64,000 nt of DNA from Microbacterium sp. LWH7-1.2. GTDB lineage: Bacteria > Actinomycetota > Actinomycetes > Actinomycetales > Microbacteriaceae. The notes below the pieces were generated by a model. That model did no database searches. It was not told the origin of the DNA and was given only the letters and a program-made list of their open reading frames with translations. The stretch covers positions 744,001-808,000 of the forward strand of contig NZ_CP151637.1 of assembly GCF_038397755.1 (NCBI RefSeq), given 5' to 3'. A program made the position numbers and the translations under genes. This document shows positions 25,361-35,467 of the stretch, piece after piece; the first letter of the stretch is position 1; every line of letters begins with the position of its first letter.

Positions 25361-26677
25361 ATGACGGAGCCCTTCGCCGCCGCGGTCGTCCCGCACTGGG
25401 TGGATCCGGCATCCGTCTTCGCCGCTCTCTTCCAGGGTGAGCCCCACTGCTTCTGGTTGGATGCCGGACCCGACGCGGCCGAGGGATGGAGCTGGATCGG
25501 TGCGGGCGCTCGGGACGAGCCGGCGCACGTGAGGGCCACCACATGCAGCGCGGCCCCTTCGGACGGCGGCGAGAACCCTTTCCGCGGCGGGTGGGTGGGC
25601 TGGACGGGCTACGATGACGCGGCAGCGCGCGCCGGCGCCCCTGCGTTCGGCGGGGCCGATGGCATCCCGCAGGAATTGTGGCTGCGCGTGGAGCGCCTGG
25701 TCGCCTTCGACCACGGCCGGCGAAGGGTCTGTGCGTACGCCTCGTCGGTGGTTGCCGACGAGCTCGCCGCCGCGGTCGCCGCGGCGACAGAGGCTCCGAT
25801 CGCATCCGCACGCGCCGAATCGCGGGGAGTGGCGCACGCCCGGCATCGCCCCGACGAGTACGCCGCGCTCATCGAACGCTGTCGCGACGCGATCCGCGAG
25901 GGCGACGCGTATCAGCTGTGCCTCACGACGCGCTTCGAGGTCGCGGCATCCGTCGATCCTGTCGAGGTCTATCTCCGCCTGCGGGCGGCGACGCCGGCGC
26001 ATCACGGCGGCTTCGTGCGCTCGGGCGGCGTCGCGCTGCTCAGCGCGAGCCCGGAGCAGTTCCTCCACGTCGAGGGTGCGCCCGGGGTCGGCGCGGTCGT
26101 GCGCACGCGGCCGATCAAGGGCACGCGCCCGCGCGGCGCGGACCCGACCGCCGATGCCGCCCTCGCGGCGGAGCTGCGCGCGAGCGAGAAGGAGCGCGCC
26201 GAGAACGTCATGATCGTCGACCTGATGCGCAACGACCTCTCCCGCGTGTGCGTGGACGGCACCGTCGGCGTCGACGCCCTGCTCGAGGTCGAGTCGTACC
26301 CCGCGGTGCACCAGCTGGTGAGCACCGTGTCGGGCCGGCTCGCGGCCGGAACGACCGTCGACGACCTGTTGGCGGCGACCTTTCCGGCCGGGTCGATGAC
26401 GGGGGCTCCGAAGCTCTCGGCGATGACGATCCTGCACGGTCTCGAAGGCGCGCCCCGCGGAGTCTTCTCGGGGTGCTTCGGCTGGGTCGGCGAGGACGGC
26501 GCTCTCGATCTCGCCATGGTGATCCGCTCGATCGTGGTCCGGCCGGACAGTGCATACGTCGGCGCAGGGGGCGGAATCACGTGGCGGTCGGAGGCTGCGG
26601 CGGAGGTCGCCGAGGTGGGGATCAAGGCACGCGGACCCCTCGCCGCGCTGGGCGCCGCACTGCCGCCGGGCTGGTGA
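25361..26677 (+). CDS. pabB: Aminodeoxychorismate synthase component I
   Basis: Chorismate-using enzyme that makes 4-amino-4-deoxychorismate for folate. The 438-aa protein has the chorismate-binding domain from about residue 160, with PIKGTRPRG (Lys253), [17 protein letters not shown], and the [15 protein letters not shown] and [13 protein letters not shown] segments. The PIKGT form, with Lys rather than Ala, is characteristic of PabB over TrpE. No PabA or PabC gene is adjacent. The ATG is preceded by a -10 box at 6 nt. Confidence 0.92.
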   Translation: MTEPFAAAVVPHWVDPASVFAALFQGEPHCFWLDAGPDAAEGWSWIGAGARDEPAHVRATTCSAAPSDGGENPFRGGWVGWTGYDDAAARAGAPAFGGADGIPQELWLRVERLVAFDHGRRRVCAYASSVVADELAAAVAAATEAPIASARAESRGVAHARHRPDEYAALIERCRDAIREGDAYQLCLTTRFEVAASVDPVEVYLRLRAATPAHHGGFVRSGGVALLSASPEQFLHVEGAPGVGAVVRTRPIKGTRPRGADPTADAALAAELRASEKERAENVMIVDLMRNDLSRVCVDGTVGVDALLEVESYPAVHQLVSTVSGRLAAGTTVDDLLAATFPAGSMTGAPKLSAMTILHGLEGAPRGVFSGCFGWVGEDGALDLAMVIRSIVVRPDSAYVGAGGGITWRSEAAAEVAEVGIKARGPLAALGAALPPGW

Positions 26678-26756
26678 ACCGCCCGTTCCGCTAACCTGGA
26701 AGACGCGCTTCGCGCGCTGCGCGCGCTTTCCGGCTTCCATGATTGGCACTTTCCAC

Positions 26757-29339
26757 GTGAGTCAGACCGAAACCCCCGACACCTCTGCGCCCACAGAGGG
26801 CTATGACGCCTACTCCATCCAGCAGAAGTGGCAGGCGCGCTGGTCCGAGGCCGATCCCTTCCGAGCCGGTGGCGCCGATGACAAGCGCCCCCGCAAGTAC
26901 GTGCTCGGCATGTTCCCGTACCCCTCGGGCGACCTGCACATGGGTCATGCCGAGAGCTACGCGTATGTCGACATCGTTGCGCGGTTCTGGCGTCACCGCG
27001 GCTACAACGTCCTGAACCCGATCGGGTGGGACTCGTTCGGCCTGCCCGCGGAGAACGCGGCGATCCAGCGCGGGGCCGACCCGCGCGAATGGACCTACGC
27101 GAACATCGAGCAGCACAAGAAGAGCTTCCGCGAGTACGGCTCGTCGTACGACTGGAGCCGGATCCTCCACACGAGCGACCCCGAGTACTACCACTGGAAC
27201 CAGTGGCTGTTCCAGCGCCTCTACGAGCGCGGCCTGGCCTACCGCAAGGAGAGCCCGGTCAACTGGTGCCCCCATGACCAGACGGTGCTCGCGAACGAGC
27301 AGGTCGTGGACGGGCACTGCGAGCGCTGCGGCGCCGAGGTGATCAAGAAGAAGCTCACGCAGTGGTACTTCAAGATCACCGAGTACGCCGACAGGCTGCT
27401 GGACGACCTCAACCAGCTCGAGGGGTTCTGGCCGCAGAAGGTCATCCGCATGCAGCGGAACTGGATCGGCCGCTCGGTGGGCGCCGACATCGACTTCGAG
27501 ATCGAGGGCCGGGCCGACAAGGTCACGGTCTTCTCGACCCGTCCCGACACGCTGCACGGCGCGACGTTCATGGTCGTCGCGCCCGACAGCGACCTGGCAG
27601 CCGAGCTCGCCGCCGGCTCGTCGGCCGAGGTGCGCATGCGCTTCCAGGACTACCTCGAGAGCGTGCAGCGCGAGACCGAGATCGAGCGCCAGAGCACCGA
27701 CCGGCCGAAGACCGGCGTCTTCCTGGCCCGCTTCGCGGTCAACCCGGTCAACGGCGAGCGCCTGCCCATCTGGGCCGCGGACTACGTGCTGGCCGATTAC
27801 GGGCACGGCGCCGTCATGGCGGTTCCGGCGCACGACCAGCGCGACCTCGACTTCGCGCGCGCGTTCGACCTGCCGGTCAAGGTCGTGGTCGACACGACCG
27901 CCCCGATCACCGGAGCGATCCCGGTCATCGAACTGGACGACGAGGGTGTGCCCATCGATCCGGGTCCCCTCGAGACGCTCGACGATCTCGATCCCGCCCG
28001 CACCGGCATCGCGCTGACCGGCGACGGCCGTGTCATCAACTCCGGCTCGCTCGACGGCCTGTCCAAGCGCAACGCGATCGCGCGCATCATCGAGCAGCTC
28101 GAGGCCGCCGGCACCGGACGCGCGGCGAAGTCGTACCGCCTGCGCGACTGGCTCATCTCGCGCCAGCGGTTCTGGGGCACGCCGATCCCGATGATCCACA
28201 CCGAAGACGGGCGCATCGTGCCGGTTCCGCAGGACCAGCTGCCGCTGCGCCTCCCCGACGCGCACGGTCTGGACCTCGCCCCCAAGGGCACGTCGCCGCT
28301 GGGCGGCGCGACCGAGTGGATGAAGACGAGCGATCCCGAGACGGGCGAGCCGGCGCTGCGCGACCCCGACACGATGGACACGTTCGTCGACAGCTCGTGG
28401 TACTTCCTGCGGTTCCTGGCGCCAAACGACCCGAACGAGGCGTTCCCCTCCCGCGAGGCGGACCGGTGGGCGCCCGTCGACTCGTACATCGGCGGCGTCG
28501 AGCACGCGATCCTGCACCTGCTGTACGCACGCTTCATCACGAAGGTCCTGTTCGACATGGGGCTCATCGACTTCACCGAGCCGTTCTCGAGCCTGATCAA
28601 CCAGGGCATGGTGCTCCTCGACGGGTCGAAGATGTCCAAGTCGAAGGGCAACCTCGTCGAGTTCGCGTCGAGCATGGTCGACCCCGGCGCCGACGCGGTG
28701 CGCACCGCGATCGCGTTCGCCGGCCCGGTCGAGGACGACATCAACTGGGAGGACGTGTCGACAACGGGCGCCCAGAAGTTCCTCGCGCGTGCCTGGCGCG
28801 TCGCGACGGATGTGACCAGCGACCCCGACGTGGTGTGGGCGGAGGGCGACGCGTCGCTGCGCCGTGTGACGCACCGCCTGCTCGCGGACGCGCCGGGACT
28901 CGTCGAGCAGACGAAGTTCAACGTGGTCGTCGCCCGCCTCATGGAGCTGGTCAACGCGACGCGCAAGGTCATCGACACCGGCGCCGGCCCCGCCGACCCC
29001 GCCGTGCGGGAGGCCGCCGAGGCGACCGCGATGATCCTCGACCTGTTCGCTCCGCACCTCGCGGAGGAGATGTGGGAGATCCTCGGGTACGACGGGTTCG
29101 TCGGTCTGGTGCCGTGGCGCACGGCCGACCCGACGCTGCTCGTCGAGGAGACGGTGACCGCGGTCGTCCAGATCGACGGCAAGGTGCGCGGCACCCTTCA
29201 GGTGCCTGCGCGCATCGACGCCGCCGAGCTCGAGCGACTCGCCCGCGCCGATGAGAAGGTCGTCCGCTCGCTCGCGGGCCGCGAGATCACGCGCGTGATC
29301 GTCCGCCCGCCGAAGGTCGTGAGCTTCAGCACGCACTGA
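26757..29339 (+). CDS. leuS: Leucyl-tRNA synthetase
   Basis: Class Ia synthetase charging tRNA-Leu, 860 aa. The HIGH-type motif HMGH is at 61-64 ([10 protein letters not shown]), a zinc-binding CPHDQ/CERCG segment follows, the CP1 editing domain spans about 235-430, and KMSKS is near residue 625. I chose GTG 26757 (MSQTETPD) because the conserved sequence starts just after it; ATG 26739 would add six residues. Neither has a clear Shine-Dalgarno. A GGAAG...CTTCC-bounded GC-rich palindromic stretch (about 26699-26738) lies just upstream and could fold in the mRNA leader, after a possible TAACCT -10 at 26692. Confidence 0.95.
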   Translation: MSQTETPDTSAPTEGYDAYSIQQKWQARWSEADPFRAGGADDKRPRKYVLGMFPYPSGDLHMGHAESYAYVDIVARFWRHRGYNVLNPIGWDSFGLPAENAAIQRGADPREWTYANIEQHKKSFREYGSSYDWSRILHTSDPEYYHWNQWLFQRLYERGLAYRKESPVNWCPHDQTVLANEQVVDGHCERCGAEVIKKKLTQWYFKITEYADRLLDDLNQLEGFWPQKVIRMQRNWIGRSVGADIDFEIEGRADKVTVFSTRPDTLHGATFMVVAPDSDLAAELAAGSSAEVRMRFQDYLESVQRETEIERQSTDRPKTGVFLARFAVNPVNGERLPIWAADYVLADYGHGAVMAVPAHDQRDLDFARAFDLPVKVVVDTTAPITGAIPVIELDDEGVPIDPGPLETLDDLDPARTGIALTGDGRVINSGSLDGLSKRNAIARIIEQLEAAGTGRAAKSYRLRDWLISRQRFWGTPIPMIHTEDGRIVPVPQDQLPLRLPDAHGLDLAPKGTSPLGGATEWMKTSDPETGEPALRDPDTMDTFVDSSWYFLRFLAPNDPNEAFPSREADRWAPVDSYIGGVEHAILHLLYARFITKVLFDMGLIDFTEPFSSLINQGMVLLDGSKMSKSKGNLVEFASSMVDPGADAVRTAIAFAGPVEDDINWEDVSTTGAQKFLARAWRVATDVTSDPDVVWAEGDASLRRVTHRLLADAPGLVEQTKFNVVVARLMELVNATRKVIDTGAGPADPAVREAAEATAMILDLFAPHLAEEMWEILGYDGFVGLVPWRTADPTLLVEETVTAVVQIDGKVRGTLQVPARIDAAELERLARADEKVVRSLAGREITRVIVRPPKVVSFSTH

Positions 29340-29359
29340 CCTTCCTCCACAGCATGGTC

Positions 29360-29391
29360 GGGTCCCGGGGGTGTGCACATCCCCGGGACCC
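29360..29391. terminator. 11-bp perfect hairpin between leuS and comEA
   Basis: GGGTCCCGGGG (29360-29370) pairs exactly with CCCCGGGACCC (29381-29391) around a 10-nt loop that itself contains GTGCAC. No T-run follows. It lies 20 bp after the leuS stop and is probably its terminator. Confidence 0.55.
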
Positions 29392-29418
29392 GCGGCGTCT
29401 GCGGCCTTCCCCACCTCC

Positions 29419-29424
29419 TAGCGT
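29419..29424 (+). promoter_or_regulatory. Leaderless -10 box of comEA
   Basis: TAGCGT, 6 nt before the GTG at 29431. Confidence 0.45.
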
Positions 29425-29430
29425 GGGTCC

Positions 29431-30057
29431 GTGACAGCCGGCGACCGCTCCGAGAGAGGGTCGACCGAGCCCGTCGCCGCGCGCCGCCGCCTGGGGATCG
29501 GCGCCGTCGTCGTGCTCGTGATCGCCGCACTGGCGATCACCGTGGGGATCGGCATCCTTCGCAGCGCGACCGCCCCGGTCGACGAGGTCGTCGTCGACGG
29601 GACCCCCACGGCCGCCGCGACGCCGTCGGGCGAGCAGTACGTGCACATCTCCGGTGCGGTGCGCGCGCCCGGCCTCTACGTGCTGCCGGCCGGCTCGCGC
29701 GTCGTCGACGCCGTCGCGGCCGCCGGCGGCTTCGCCGACGACGCCGACCGTGACGCGATCAACCTCGCCCGCACGCTCGACGACGGGGAGCAGCTGCCGG
29801 TCCCGCGCGAGGGCGAGGCGCCACCCGTCGCGGCGGGCGCCCCCGGTTCTCTCCCGACCGGCGACGGGCCCGTCGACCTCAACAAGGCGGACGCGACGCT
29901 CCTCGAGACGCTTCCGCGCATCGGTCCTGCGCTCGCGGAGCGGATCATCGCGTGGCGCGACGACAACGGCGGGTTCACGAGCATCGAGGACCTGCTCGCG
30001 GTCCCCGGCATCGGCGACAAGATGTTCGAGGCGCTGCGCGACCTCGTGACGGTGTGA
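29431..30057 (+). CDS. comEA: ComEA family DNA-binding protein
   Basis: Membrane-anchored DNA receptor of natural transformation systems. The 208-aa protein has one N-terminal membrane helix (about 22-45), an SLBB domain (about 68-118, VHISGAVRAPGLYVL) and a C-terminal double helix-hairpin-helix (DLNKADATLLETLPRIGPALAERI, then AVPGIGDKMFEALRD). GTG start. It is followed at once by comEC. No type IV pilin or dprA genes are in the window, so competence cannot be inferred from this locus alone. Confidence 0.92.
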   Translation: MTAGDRSERGSTEPVAARRRLGIGAVVVLVIAALAITVGIGILRSATAPVDEVVVDGTPTAAATPSGEQYVHISGAVRAPGLYVLPAGSRVVDAVAAAGGFADDADRDAINLARTLDDGEQLPVPREGEAPPVAAGAPGSLPTGDGPVDLNKADATLLETLPRIGPALAERIIAWRDDNGGFTSIEDLLAVPGIGDKMFEALRDLVTV

Positions 30058-30058
30058 C

Positions 30059-32449
30059 ATGGGCCGACGGCGCGGTCTGCGGCTGGTCCCGGTCGCCGGG
30101 GCGTGCTGGGCGGTTGCGGCGGTCGCGAGCCTCGTTCCGGCGGCATCGCCCTGGATCGCTCTGGCGCTCTGGTCCCTCGTCCTCGCGCTCACCCTCGTCG
30201 TGCTGCGCCTCAGCAGGCCCCGGGGCTTTCCGTCGCGTCGCACCGGGTCTCCCACGCGATTCCGGATGCCTCGGCACGCGGTGCGCCGTGCCGCCGCGGT
30301 CGTGGCGCTCGCAGTCGCGGCTTCGGCGGCCGCGGCGTCCCATGTCGCCCTGGCACAGCCGGCCCGGACCGCGATCGCCGCGCCCGCCCTGGACGGTGGC
30401 CGGGCCGTCGACATCCGTGCCGACGTCGTCGGCAAGATCGAGCACCGCGCCGATGGTTCGCTCGCCTTCGACGCCCGGGCGACGGGCGTGGCGAACGGGA
30501 GCGAGATGCACGCGGCGGAGGTCGAGATCACGCTGCGCGTCTCACCGGAGGACGTCGACAAGCCAGCGCAGCTCGACGTCGGCGCGACCGTCGTCGCCCA
30601 CGGCACCGCACGGCCCGGGAGGCCGGCGGAGAGGGCGGTGCTCGAGGTGTGGGCCTCGCGCGGGGTCGAGGTCCTGAACCCGCCCGAGGGTCTGGCCGCA
30701 GTCACCGCGGGGTTGCGACGCGGCCTGGTCGATGCGGTCGAGGGTCTGCCCGGCGAGGGCGCGGGTCTCGTCCCCGGTCTTGCGGTCGGCGACACGTCGG
30801 TCGTCGCGCCCTCCCTCGATGCGGCCATGAAGGAATCCTCACTGTCGCACCTCACGGCCGTGTCGGGCGCCAACTGCGCGCTCGTCGTCGGCATCGCGTT
30901 CGCCATCGCGGCCGCTCTCGGCGCCTCGCGGAGGCTGCGGGTCGCCGTCGGCCTGTGCGTGCTCGCGGGGTTCGTCCTGCTCGTCACACCCGAGCCGAGC
31001 GTCGTGCGCGCCGCCGCGATGGCCGCGATCGCGATGCTCGCCGTGCTGTTCGGCCGCGCCGGCGCGGGGATGACGCTGCTGTCGGTCGCCGTGGCGCTGC
31101 TCCTCGTCCTCGATCCGTGGCTGGCAGCGTCTCTCGGGTTCGCGCTGTCGGTCGTCGCGACGGGATCGCTCCTGCTGTGGGCGCGTCCGCTCGCCACTGG
31201 GCTCGCCCGCGCTCTCCCGCGGCCGCTGGCTCTCGCGCTCGCGGTACCTCTCGCCGCCCAGCTCGCATGTGGTCCGCTCCTGATCCTCATCGAGCCGACG
31301 GTGCCCGTGTACGGCGTGCTCGCGAACCTTCTCGCGGGGCCCGTCGCACCGGCCGCGACCGTGCTGGGGCTCGCGGCGTGTCTCAGTGCGCCGCTGCCGT
31401 GGCTGCAATCGGGTCTCGCGGGACTCGCCTGGGTGCCGGCCTCGTGGGTCGCCGCGACTGCGAGCACCGCCTCGGCGCTCCCGGTGGATGGCTTGCCCTG
31501 GCTCGAGGGCGTGCCCGGCGCGATGGCCCTCGCCGGGGTGGGCCTGGCTGTCGGGCTCACGATCGCCCTCGACCGCCGCGGTCCGTGGGTGCGGCGACTC
31601 ACTCGCGTCACCTCCGTCGCCGTCGTCGCCGTCCTGCTGGGCGCCGGGTTCGGCACGGCAGCCCTGGCCACGGTCGCCGGCCGGTGGACCCTGCCTGCCG
31701 ACTGGTCCGTGCTCGCGTGCGACGTGGGTCAGGGCGATGCCGTCCTGCTCCGGTCGGAGGACGCCGTCGCGCTGGTCGACACCGGGCCGGACCCCGAACC
31801 GCTCGCCGCCTGCCTCTCCCGCGCCGGCCTCGACCGGATCGACCTGCTCGTCCTCACCCACTACGACCTCGACCACATCGGCGGGCTCGACGCGGTACGC
31901 GGCCGGGTCGGGGCGGTGCTCCACGGACCGGGCGACGCCGCCGGACGCGCGGCCATCGCCTCGCTGGCGGCGCAGGGAGCGCGGCCGACCGAGGCGGCCG
32001 CGGGTCTCAGCGGGTCATTCGGGGACGCGCGGTGGCGCGTCCTCTGGCCGAAGGCGGGCAGCCGCGCCTTCCCGCCGGGCAACGACGCCAGCGTCGTCCT
32101 CGACGTCCGGGGCGGCGGCATCCCTCCGATGCTCCTCCTCGGCGACTTGTCGGCCTCGCCGCAGCGGCTGCTGACGACGACCGGCGCGCTCGATCCCCCC
32201 TACGCGATCGTCAAGACCGCCCATCACGGGAGCGCCGACCAGGACGCCGGCCTGTACGTCGCCGCACAGCCGTCGGTGGCCCTCGTCACCGTCGGTGCCG
32301 GCAACGACTACGGGCATCCGCGCGATGAGGCGCTCGCGATCCTCGACGAGGTCGGCGCGCGGATCGAGCGCACCGATCGCGACGGCGCGATCGCCCTCTG
32401 GGAATCGGGCACCGGTTCGGTGTCGGTATGGCACGATCGCGGGGGATGA
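30059..32449 (+). CDS. comEC: ComEC/Rec2 DNA-uptake channel
   Basis: A 796-aa polytopic membrane protein that carries single-stranded DNA across the membrane in transformation. The N-terminal part has hydrophobic helices and an OB-like region (about 100-200). The competence domain follows, with HLTAVSGANCALV near 260-275 and about ten helices. The C-terminal metallo-beta-lactamase-like domain (from about 550) shows CDVGQGDAVLL, THYDLDHIGGLD and KTAHHGSADQ, with the metal ligands retained. The ATG at 30059 is 1 base after the comEA stop. Confidence 0.93.
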   Translation: MGRRRGLRLVPVAGACWAVAAVASLVPAASPWIALALWSLVLALTLVVLRLSRPRGFPSRRTGSPTRFRMPRHAVRRAAAVVALAVAASAAAASHVALAQPARTAIAAPALDGGRAVDIRADVVGKIEHRADGSLAFDARATGVANGSEMHAAEVEITLRVSPEDVDKPAQLDVGATVVAHGTARPGRPAERAVLEVWASRGVEVLNPPEGLAAVTAGLRRGLVDAVEGLPGEGAGLVPGLAVGDTSVVAPSLDAAMKESSLSHLTAVSGANCALVVGIAFAIAAALGASRRLRVAVGLCVLAGFVLLVTPEPSVVRAAAMAAIAMLAVLFGRAGAGMTLLSVAVALLLVLDPWLAASLGFALSVVATGSLLLWARPLATGLARALPRPLALALAVPLAAQLACGPLLILIEPTVPVYGVLANLLAGPVAPAATVLGLAACLSAPLPWLQSGLAGLAWVPASWVAATASTASALPVDGLPWLEGVPGAMALAGVGLAVGLTIALDRRGPWVRRLTRVTSVAVVAVLLGAGFGTAALATVAGRWTLPADWSVLACDVGQGDAVLLRSEDAVALVDTGPDPEPLAACLSRAGLDRIDLLVLTHYDLDHIGGLDAVRGRVGAVLHGPGDAAGRAAIASLAAQGARPTEAAAGLSGSFGDARWRVLWPKAGSRAFPPGNDASVVLDVRGGGIPPMLLLGDLSASPQRLLTTTGALDPPYAIVKTAHHGSADQDAGLYVAAQPSVALVTVGAGNDYGHPRDEALAILDEVGARIERTDRDGAIALWESGTGSVSVWHDRGG

Positions 32450-32478
32450 GGGCGACGGCCGCCGTCGGTGGCCGTCGG

Positions 32479-32484
32479 TAGGCT
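32479..32484 (+). promoter_or_regulatory. Leaderless -10 box of holA
   Basis: TAGGCT, 6 nt before the ATG at 32491. Confidence 0.5.
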
Positions 32485-32490
32485 GGGGGA

Positions 32491-33528
32491 ATGGCTTCCC
32501 CCGCACGCCGAGCACCCGCGAAGGCCGCGCGCAGCGCCATTCCCCAGCTCTCGTGGCGAGCTCCGCAGCCGGCGCCGGTCGTCCTCGTCTCCGGGCCGGA
32601 GGAGGTCTGCGCTGAACGGGCCATCGCCGGCGTGCGTGACTACCTCCGTGCCGAAGACCCGACGCTCGAGGTGTCCGACATCCGCGCGGACGACTACGCC
32701 GCGGGAACCCTCCTGGGTGTGACTTCGCCGTCGCTGTTCGGCGAGCCGCGGCTGGTCCGCGTGAGCGGCGTCGAGAAGTGCTCCGACACGTTCCTCACGG
32801 AGGCCGTGGCGTACCTCGCGGCCCCGCAGGACGGCGCGACGGTCGTCCTCCGCCACACCGGCGCCAGCGTGCGCGGCAAGAAGCTGCTCGACGCGATCCG
32901 CGCGGGTGAGGGTTCGGGGGTCGAGATCGCATGCCCGGCCGTCAAGCGCGACTCCGACCGCTTCGACTTCGCCGCGGGCGAGTTCCAGGCAGCGAAGAAG
33001 CGCATCGCTCCGACGGCGCTGCGCGCGCTCGTCTCCGCCTTCGCGGACGACCTCACCGAACTCGCAGCGGCGTGCCAACAGCTCATCGCCGACGTCCCCG
33101 GCGACATCACCGACCAGGTCGTCGAGCGCTACTACGGCGGGCGCGTCGAGACGTCGGCCTTCACGGTCGCCGACACGGCGATCGCGGGGCGCTACGGAGA
33201 GGCGCTCATCGCGCTCCGACACGCCCTGGCCTCGGGCGCCGACCCTGTGCCGCTCGTGGCCGCGGTCGCGATGAAGCTGCGGACCATGGCGCGGGTCGCG
33301 GGCAACCGCGAACCCGCGGCGGCCCTGGCGTCGCGCCTGGGTATGAAGGACTGGCAAATCGATCGCGCGCGCCGCGACCTGGTCGGCTGGAACGAAGAGA
33401 GCCTCGGCCGGGCGATCCAGGCGACGGCACGAGCGGATGCCGAGGTCAAGGGCGGTTCGCGCGACGCGGTGTTCGCCCTCGAGCGCATGATCACCGTGAT
33501 CGCCACGCGCGCACCGTACGGCGCCTGA
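32491..33528 (+). CDS. holA: DNA polymerase III subunit delta
   Basis: Clamp-loader subunit that opens the sliding clamp during replication. The 345-aa protein fits the family: an N-terminal AAA+-like domain (VVLVSGPEEVCAERAI at about 30-45; GVTSPSLFGEPRLVRV), then a lid and the C-terminal helical collar domain (TAIAGRYGEALIALRHAL; LGMKDWQIDRARRDL). An arginine/alanine-rich tail of about 28 residues precedes the domain. It lies between comEC and the convergent rpsT, a common order in actinobacteria. Confidence 0.92.
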   Translation: MASPARRAPAKAARSAIPQLSWRAPQPAPVVLVSGPEEVCAERAIAGVRDYLRAEDPTLEVSDIRADDYAAGTLLGVTSPSLFGEPRLVRVSGVEKCSDTFLTEAVAYLAAPQDGATVVLRHTGASVRGKKLLDAIRAGEGSGVEIACPAVKRDSDRFDFAAGEFQAAKKRIAPTALRALVSAFADDLTELAAACQQLIADVPGDITDQVVERYYGGRVETSAFTVADTAIAGRYGEALIALRHALASGADPVPLVAAVAMKLRTMARVAGNREPAAALASRLGMKDWQIDRARRDLVGWNEESLGRAIQATARADAEVKGGSRDAVFALERMITVIATRAPYGA

Positions 33529-33551
33529 CCCGACGCTCCCGGCACAAGCAA

Positions 33552-33579
33552 AAGGCCCGCCCCTTGCGGGACGGGCCTT
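33552..33579 (-). terminator. Rho-independent terminator of rpsT
   Basis: AAGGCCCG (33552-33559) pairs with CGGGCCTT (33572-33579), with further inner pairing. Read on the minus strand the stem runs into TTTT (33553-33550), so it ends rpsT. It also lies 23 bp past the holA stop and may work both ways. Confidence 0.85.
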
Positions 33580-33613
33580 CACGCGACTCGAGGTCGCGGA
33601 GCTTGTCAGAGGC

Positions 33614-33874
33614 TCAGAGAGCGGCGACCTGCTTGGCGATGGCCGACTTGCGGTTCGCCGCCTGGTTCTTGTGGATGACGCCCTTGCTGACGGCCTTGTC
33701 GAGCTTCTTGGTCGCCGTGCCCAGCGCCTTCTCGGCAGCAGCCTTGTCGCCGGCGGCGACGGCCTCACGGGTGCGACGGACGTGCGTCTTCAGCTCGCTC
33801 TTGACGGCCTTGTTGCGCTCGCGCGCCTTCTCGTTGGTCTTGTTGCGCTTGATCTGCGACTTGATGTTCGCCAC
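33614..33874 (-). CDS. rpsT: Ribosomal protein bS20
   Basis: Small 30S-subunit protein, 86 aa, lysine/alanine-rich helical bundle. The sequence from [20 protein letters not shown] to [13 protein letters not shown] is typical. I chose GTG 33874 (MANIKSQ); the frame stays open far upstream with unrelated sequence. It is followed by a clear terminator. Confidence 0.97.
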   Translation of the reverse strand: MANIKSQIKRNKTNEKARERNKAVKSELKTHVRRTREAVAAGDKAAAEKALGTATKKLDKAVSKGVIHKNQAANRKSAIAKQVAAL

Positions 33875-33983
33875 GTGTCGACGTTCTTTCGTTCGAAGGT
33901 GAATCGGATTGATGTGCCGGTCAGCGAGAGAGGGACGCTTCGCGGCGGTCGTGAGGGCGAACCCACACGCAAGCCAAACAAGG

Positions 33984-33989
33984 ATTCTA
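33984..33989 (-). promoter_or_regulatory. Probable -10 box of rpsT
   Basis: TAGAAT on the minus strand, 110 bp before the rpsT start, leaving a long 5' leader. The -35 is unclear. Such a leader could carry regulation by free S20 protein, which is inference. Confidence 0.45.
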
Positions 33990-34063
33990 TCAGGTGAACC
34001 GAGGAGCCGTTGACACTCACAGGCGTGCGCGGCGAAGCCCTTCCATGATGCATGATCTACGCG

Positions 34064-34079
34064 TGGGAGCGCGCTCGCC
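34064..34079. promoter_or_regulatory. CebR-like palindrome upstream of the GH1 gene
   Basis: TGGGAGCGCGCTCGCC has the half-site TGGGAGCG facing a 6-of-8 match to its complement. The cellobiose regulator CebR uses TGGGAGCGCTCCCA, two bases shorter. A second near-palindrome, ATGATGCATGAT, lies at 34046-34057. The site is 30 bp before the beta-glucosidase start. The rest of the gap 33875-34108 shows no gene. Confidence 0.35.
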
Positions 34080-34108
34080 TGACGCGCTGAGTGACGAAGG
34101 AGTCCGCC

Positions 34109-35467
34109 GTGCCGCAGCATCCGTCTGTCGACCTCTCGCCGTTCCCGCCCGGGTTCCGGTGGTCCGCCGCGACCGCCGCGTTCCAGGTAGAGGGCTCGCG
34201 CGGCGCAGACGGACGGGGTCGGTCGATCTGGGACGACTTCGTGGGCACTCCGGGCGCCGTGCGCGACGGGGCCACCGCCGATCCCGGCCCGGACAGCTAC
34301 CGGCGGCATCGCGAAGACGTGGCGCTTCTCGCCGCGCTCGGCGTCGACCGGTACCGATTCTCGATCTCGTGGGTGCGCGTACAGCCCGAGCCCGGCGGCC
34401 CGGTGCTGCAATCGGGCCTCGACTACTACCGCCGCCTCGCCGACGATCTGCGCGAAGCGGGGGTCACGCCATTCGCGACGCTGTACCACTGGGATCTGCC
34501 GAGCGCCCTCGAAGAGCGCGGCGGCTGGCTCAGCCGCGATACGGCGCTGCGCTTCGGCGAGTACGCCGGGATCGTCGCTGAGGCGCTGGGCGACAGCATC
34601 CGTCACTGGTACACGCTCAACGAGCCGGTCTCGACGTCGCTCCAGGGCTATGCCGTGGGCACGCTCGCGCCGGGGAGGCAGCTGCTCTTCGGCGCGCTGC
34701 CGACCGTGCACCATCAGCTGCTCGGGCACGGCCTCGCGCTGCGCACGCTGCGCGCCGCGCGTGCCGAGGAGGTCGGGATCGTCAACAACCACACCGTCGT
34801 GCTGCCGGCAGCGCAGACGGATGCCGACCTCACGGCCGCAGCCGTGTATGACGTGCTCCACAACCGCGTCTTCGCCGACCCCGTGCTCACGGGCGCCTAC
34901 CCCGACCTCGAGGCGCTCGGGATCCCGCCCATGCCTGTCGAGGACGGCGATCTCGAGCTGATCTCGGCGCCGGGGGACTTCTACGGCATCAACTTCTACA
35001 ACCCGACGAGCGTCGCCGCGGCGCCCGACGGCAGCCCCGTGCCGTTCGAGATCGTCCCGACGCCCGGCGCACCCGTCACCGGCTTCGGGTCGGAGTGGCC
35101 CATCATGCCGGCGGCGCTGACCGGCCTGCTCTTCGACTTCACGGAGCGCTACGGAGACCGTCTGCCGCCGCTCGTGATCGGCGAGAACGGCGCGTCGTTC
35201 CCCGAACCGGCTCACGTCGACGGCCCCGTCCCGGACGCCGAGCGCATCTCGTACCTCGCCGGCCACATCGACGCCGTGGGTGCGGCCGTGCGCGGCGGCG
35301 TCGACGTGCGCGAGTACACAGTGTGGTCACTGCTGGACAACTTCGAGTGGGCGGACGGGTGGTCTCAGCGGTTCGGTCTCGTGCACGTCGACTTCGACAC
35401 CGCGGCACGCACTCCGAAGGCGTCGTTCGACTGGTACCGCGCCCTCATCGCGGAGGCTCGCGCGTGA
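34109..35467 (+). CDS. GH1 beta-glucosidase
   Basis: Retaining beta-glucosidase of 452 aa, cleaving cellobiose and other beta-glucosides inside the cell (no signal peptide). The N-terminal [15 protein letters not shown] signature is near 17-31, the acid/base is Glu172 in TLNEP and the nucleophile Glu359 in [10 protein letters not shown] chose GTG 34109 because GAAGGAG lies 6 nt upstream; the longer frame from 34091 would read through that site. It overlaps the MFS gene by 4 bases (GTGA), so import and hydrolysis are made together. Confidence 0.94.
   Translation: MPQHPSVDLSPFPPGFRWSAATAAFQVEGSRGADGRGRSIWDDFVGTPGAVRDGATADPGPDSYRRHREDVALLAALGVDRYRFSISWVRVQPEPGGPVLQSGLDYYRRLADDLREAGVTPFATLYHWDLPSALEERGGWLSRDTALRFGEYAGIVAEALGDSIRHWYTLNEPVSTSLQGYAVGTLAPGRQLLFGALPTVHHQLLGHGLALRTLRAARAEEVGIVNNHTVVLPAAQTDADLTAAAVYDVLHNRVFADPVLTGAYPDLEALGIPPMPVEDGDLELISAPGDFYGINFYNPTSVAAAPDGSPVPFEIVPTPGAPVTGFGSEWPIMPAALTGLLFDFTERYGDRLPPLVIGENGASFPEPAHVDGPVPDAERISYLAGHIDAVGAAVRGGVDVREYTVWSLLDNFEWADGWSQRFGLVHVDFDTAARTPKASFDWYRALIAEARA

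Noticed and set aside
29360..29391. DNA-uptake sequence near comEA
   Set aside because: The 11-bp inverted repeat is single in this window; a terminator of leuS is the simpler explanation.
26691..29414. 907-codon minus-strand open frame opposite leuS
   Set aside because: Antisense shadow of a conserved synthetase gene; no recognisable motif or start signals.
29326..31671. 781-codon minus-strand open frame opposite comEA-comEC
   Set aside because: Ser/Thr/Ala/Arg-rich shadow; comEC motifs on the plus strand are clear.
34010..34015. TTGACA as -35 box for the GH1 gene
   Set aside because: No -10-like hexamer lies 16-19 bp downstream, and its complement is too far from the rpsT -10.
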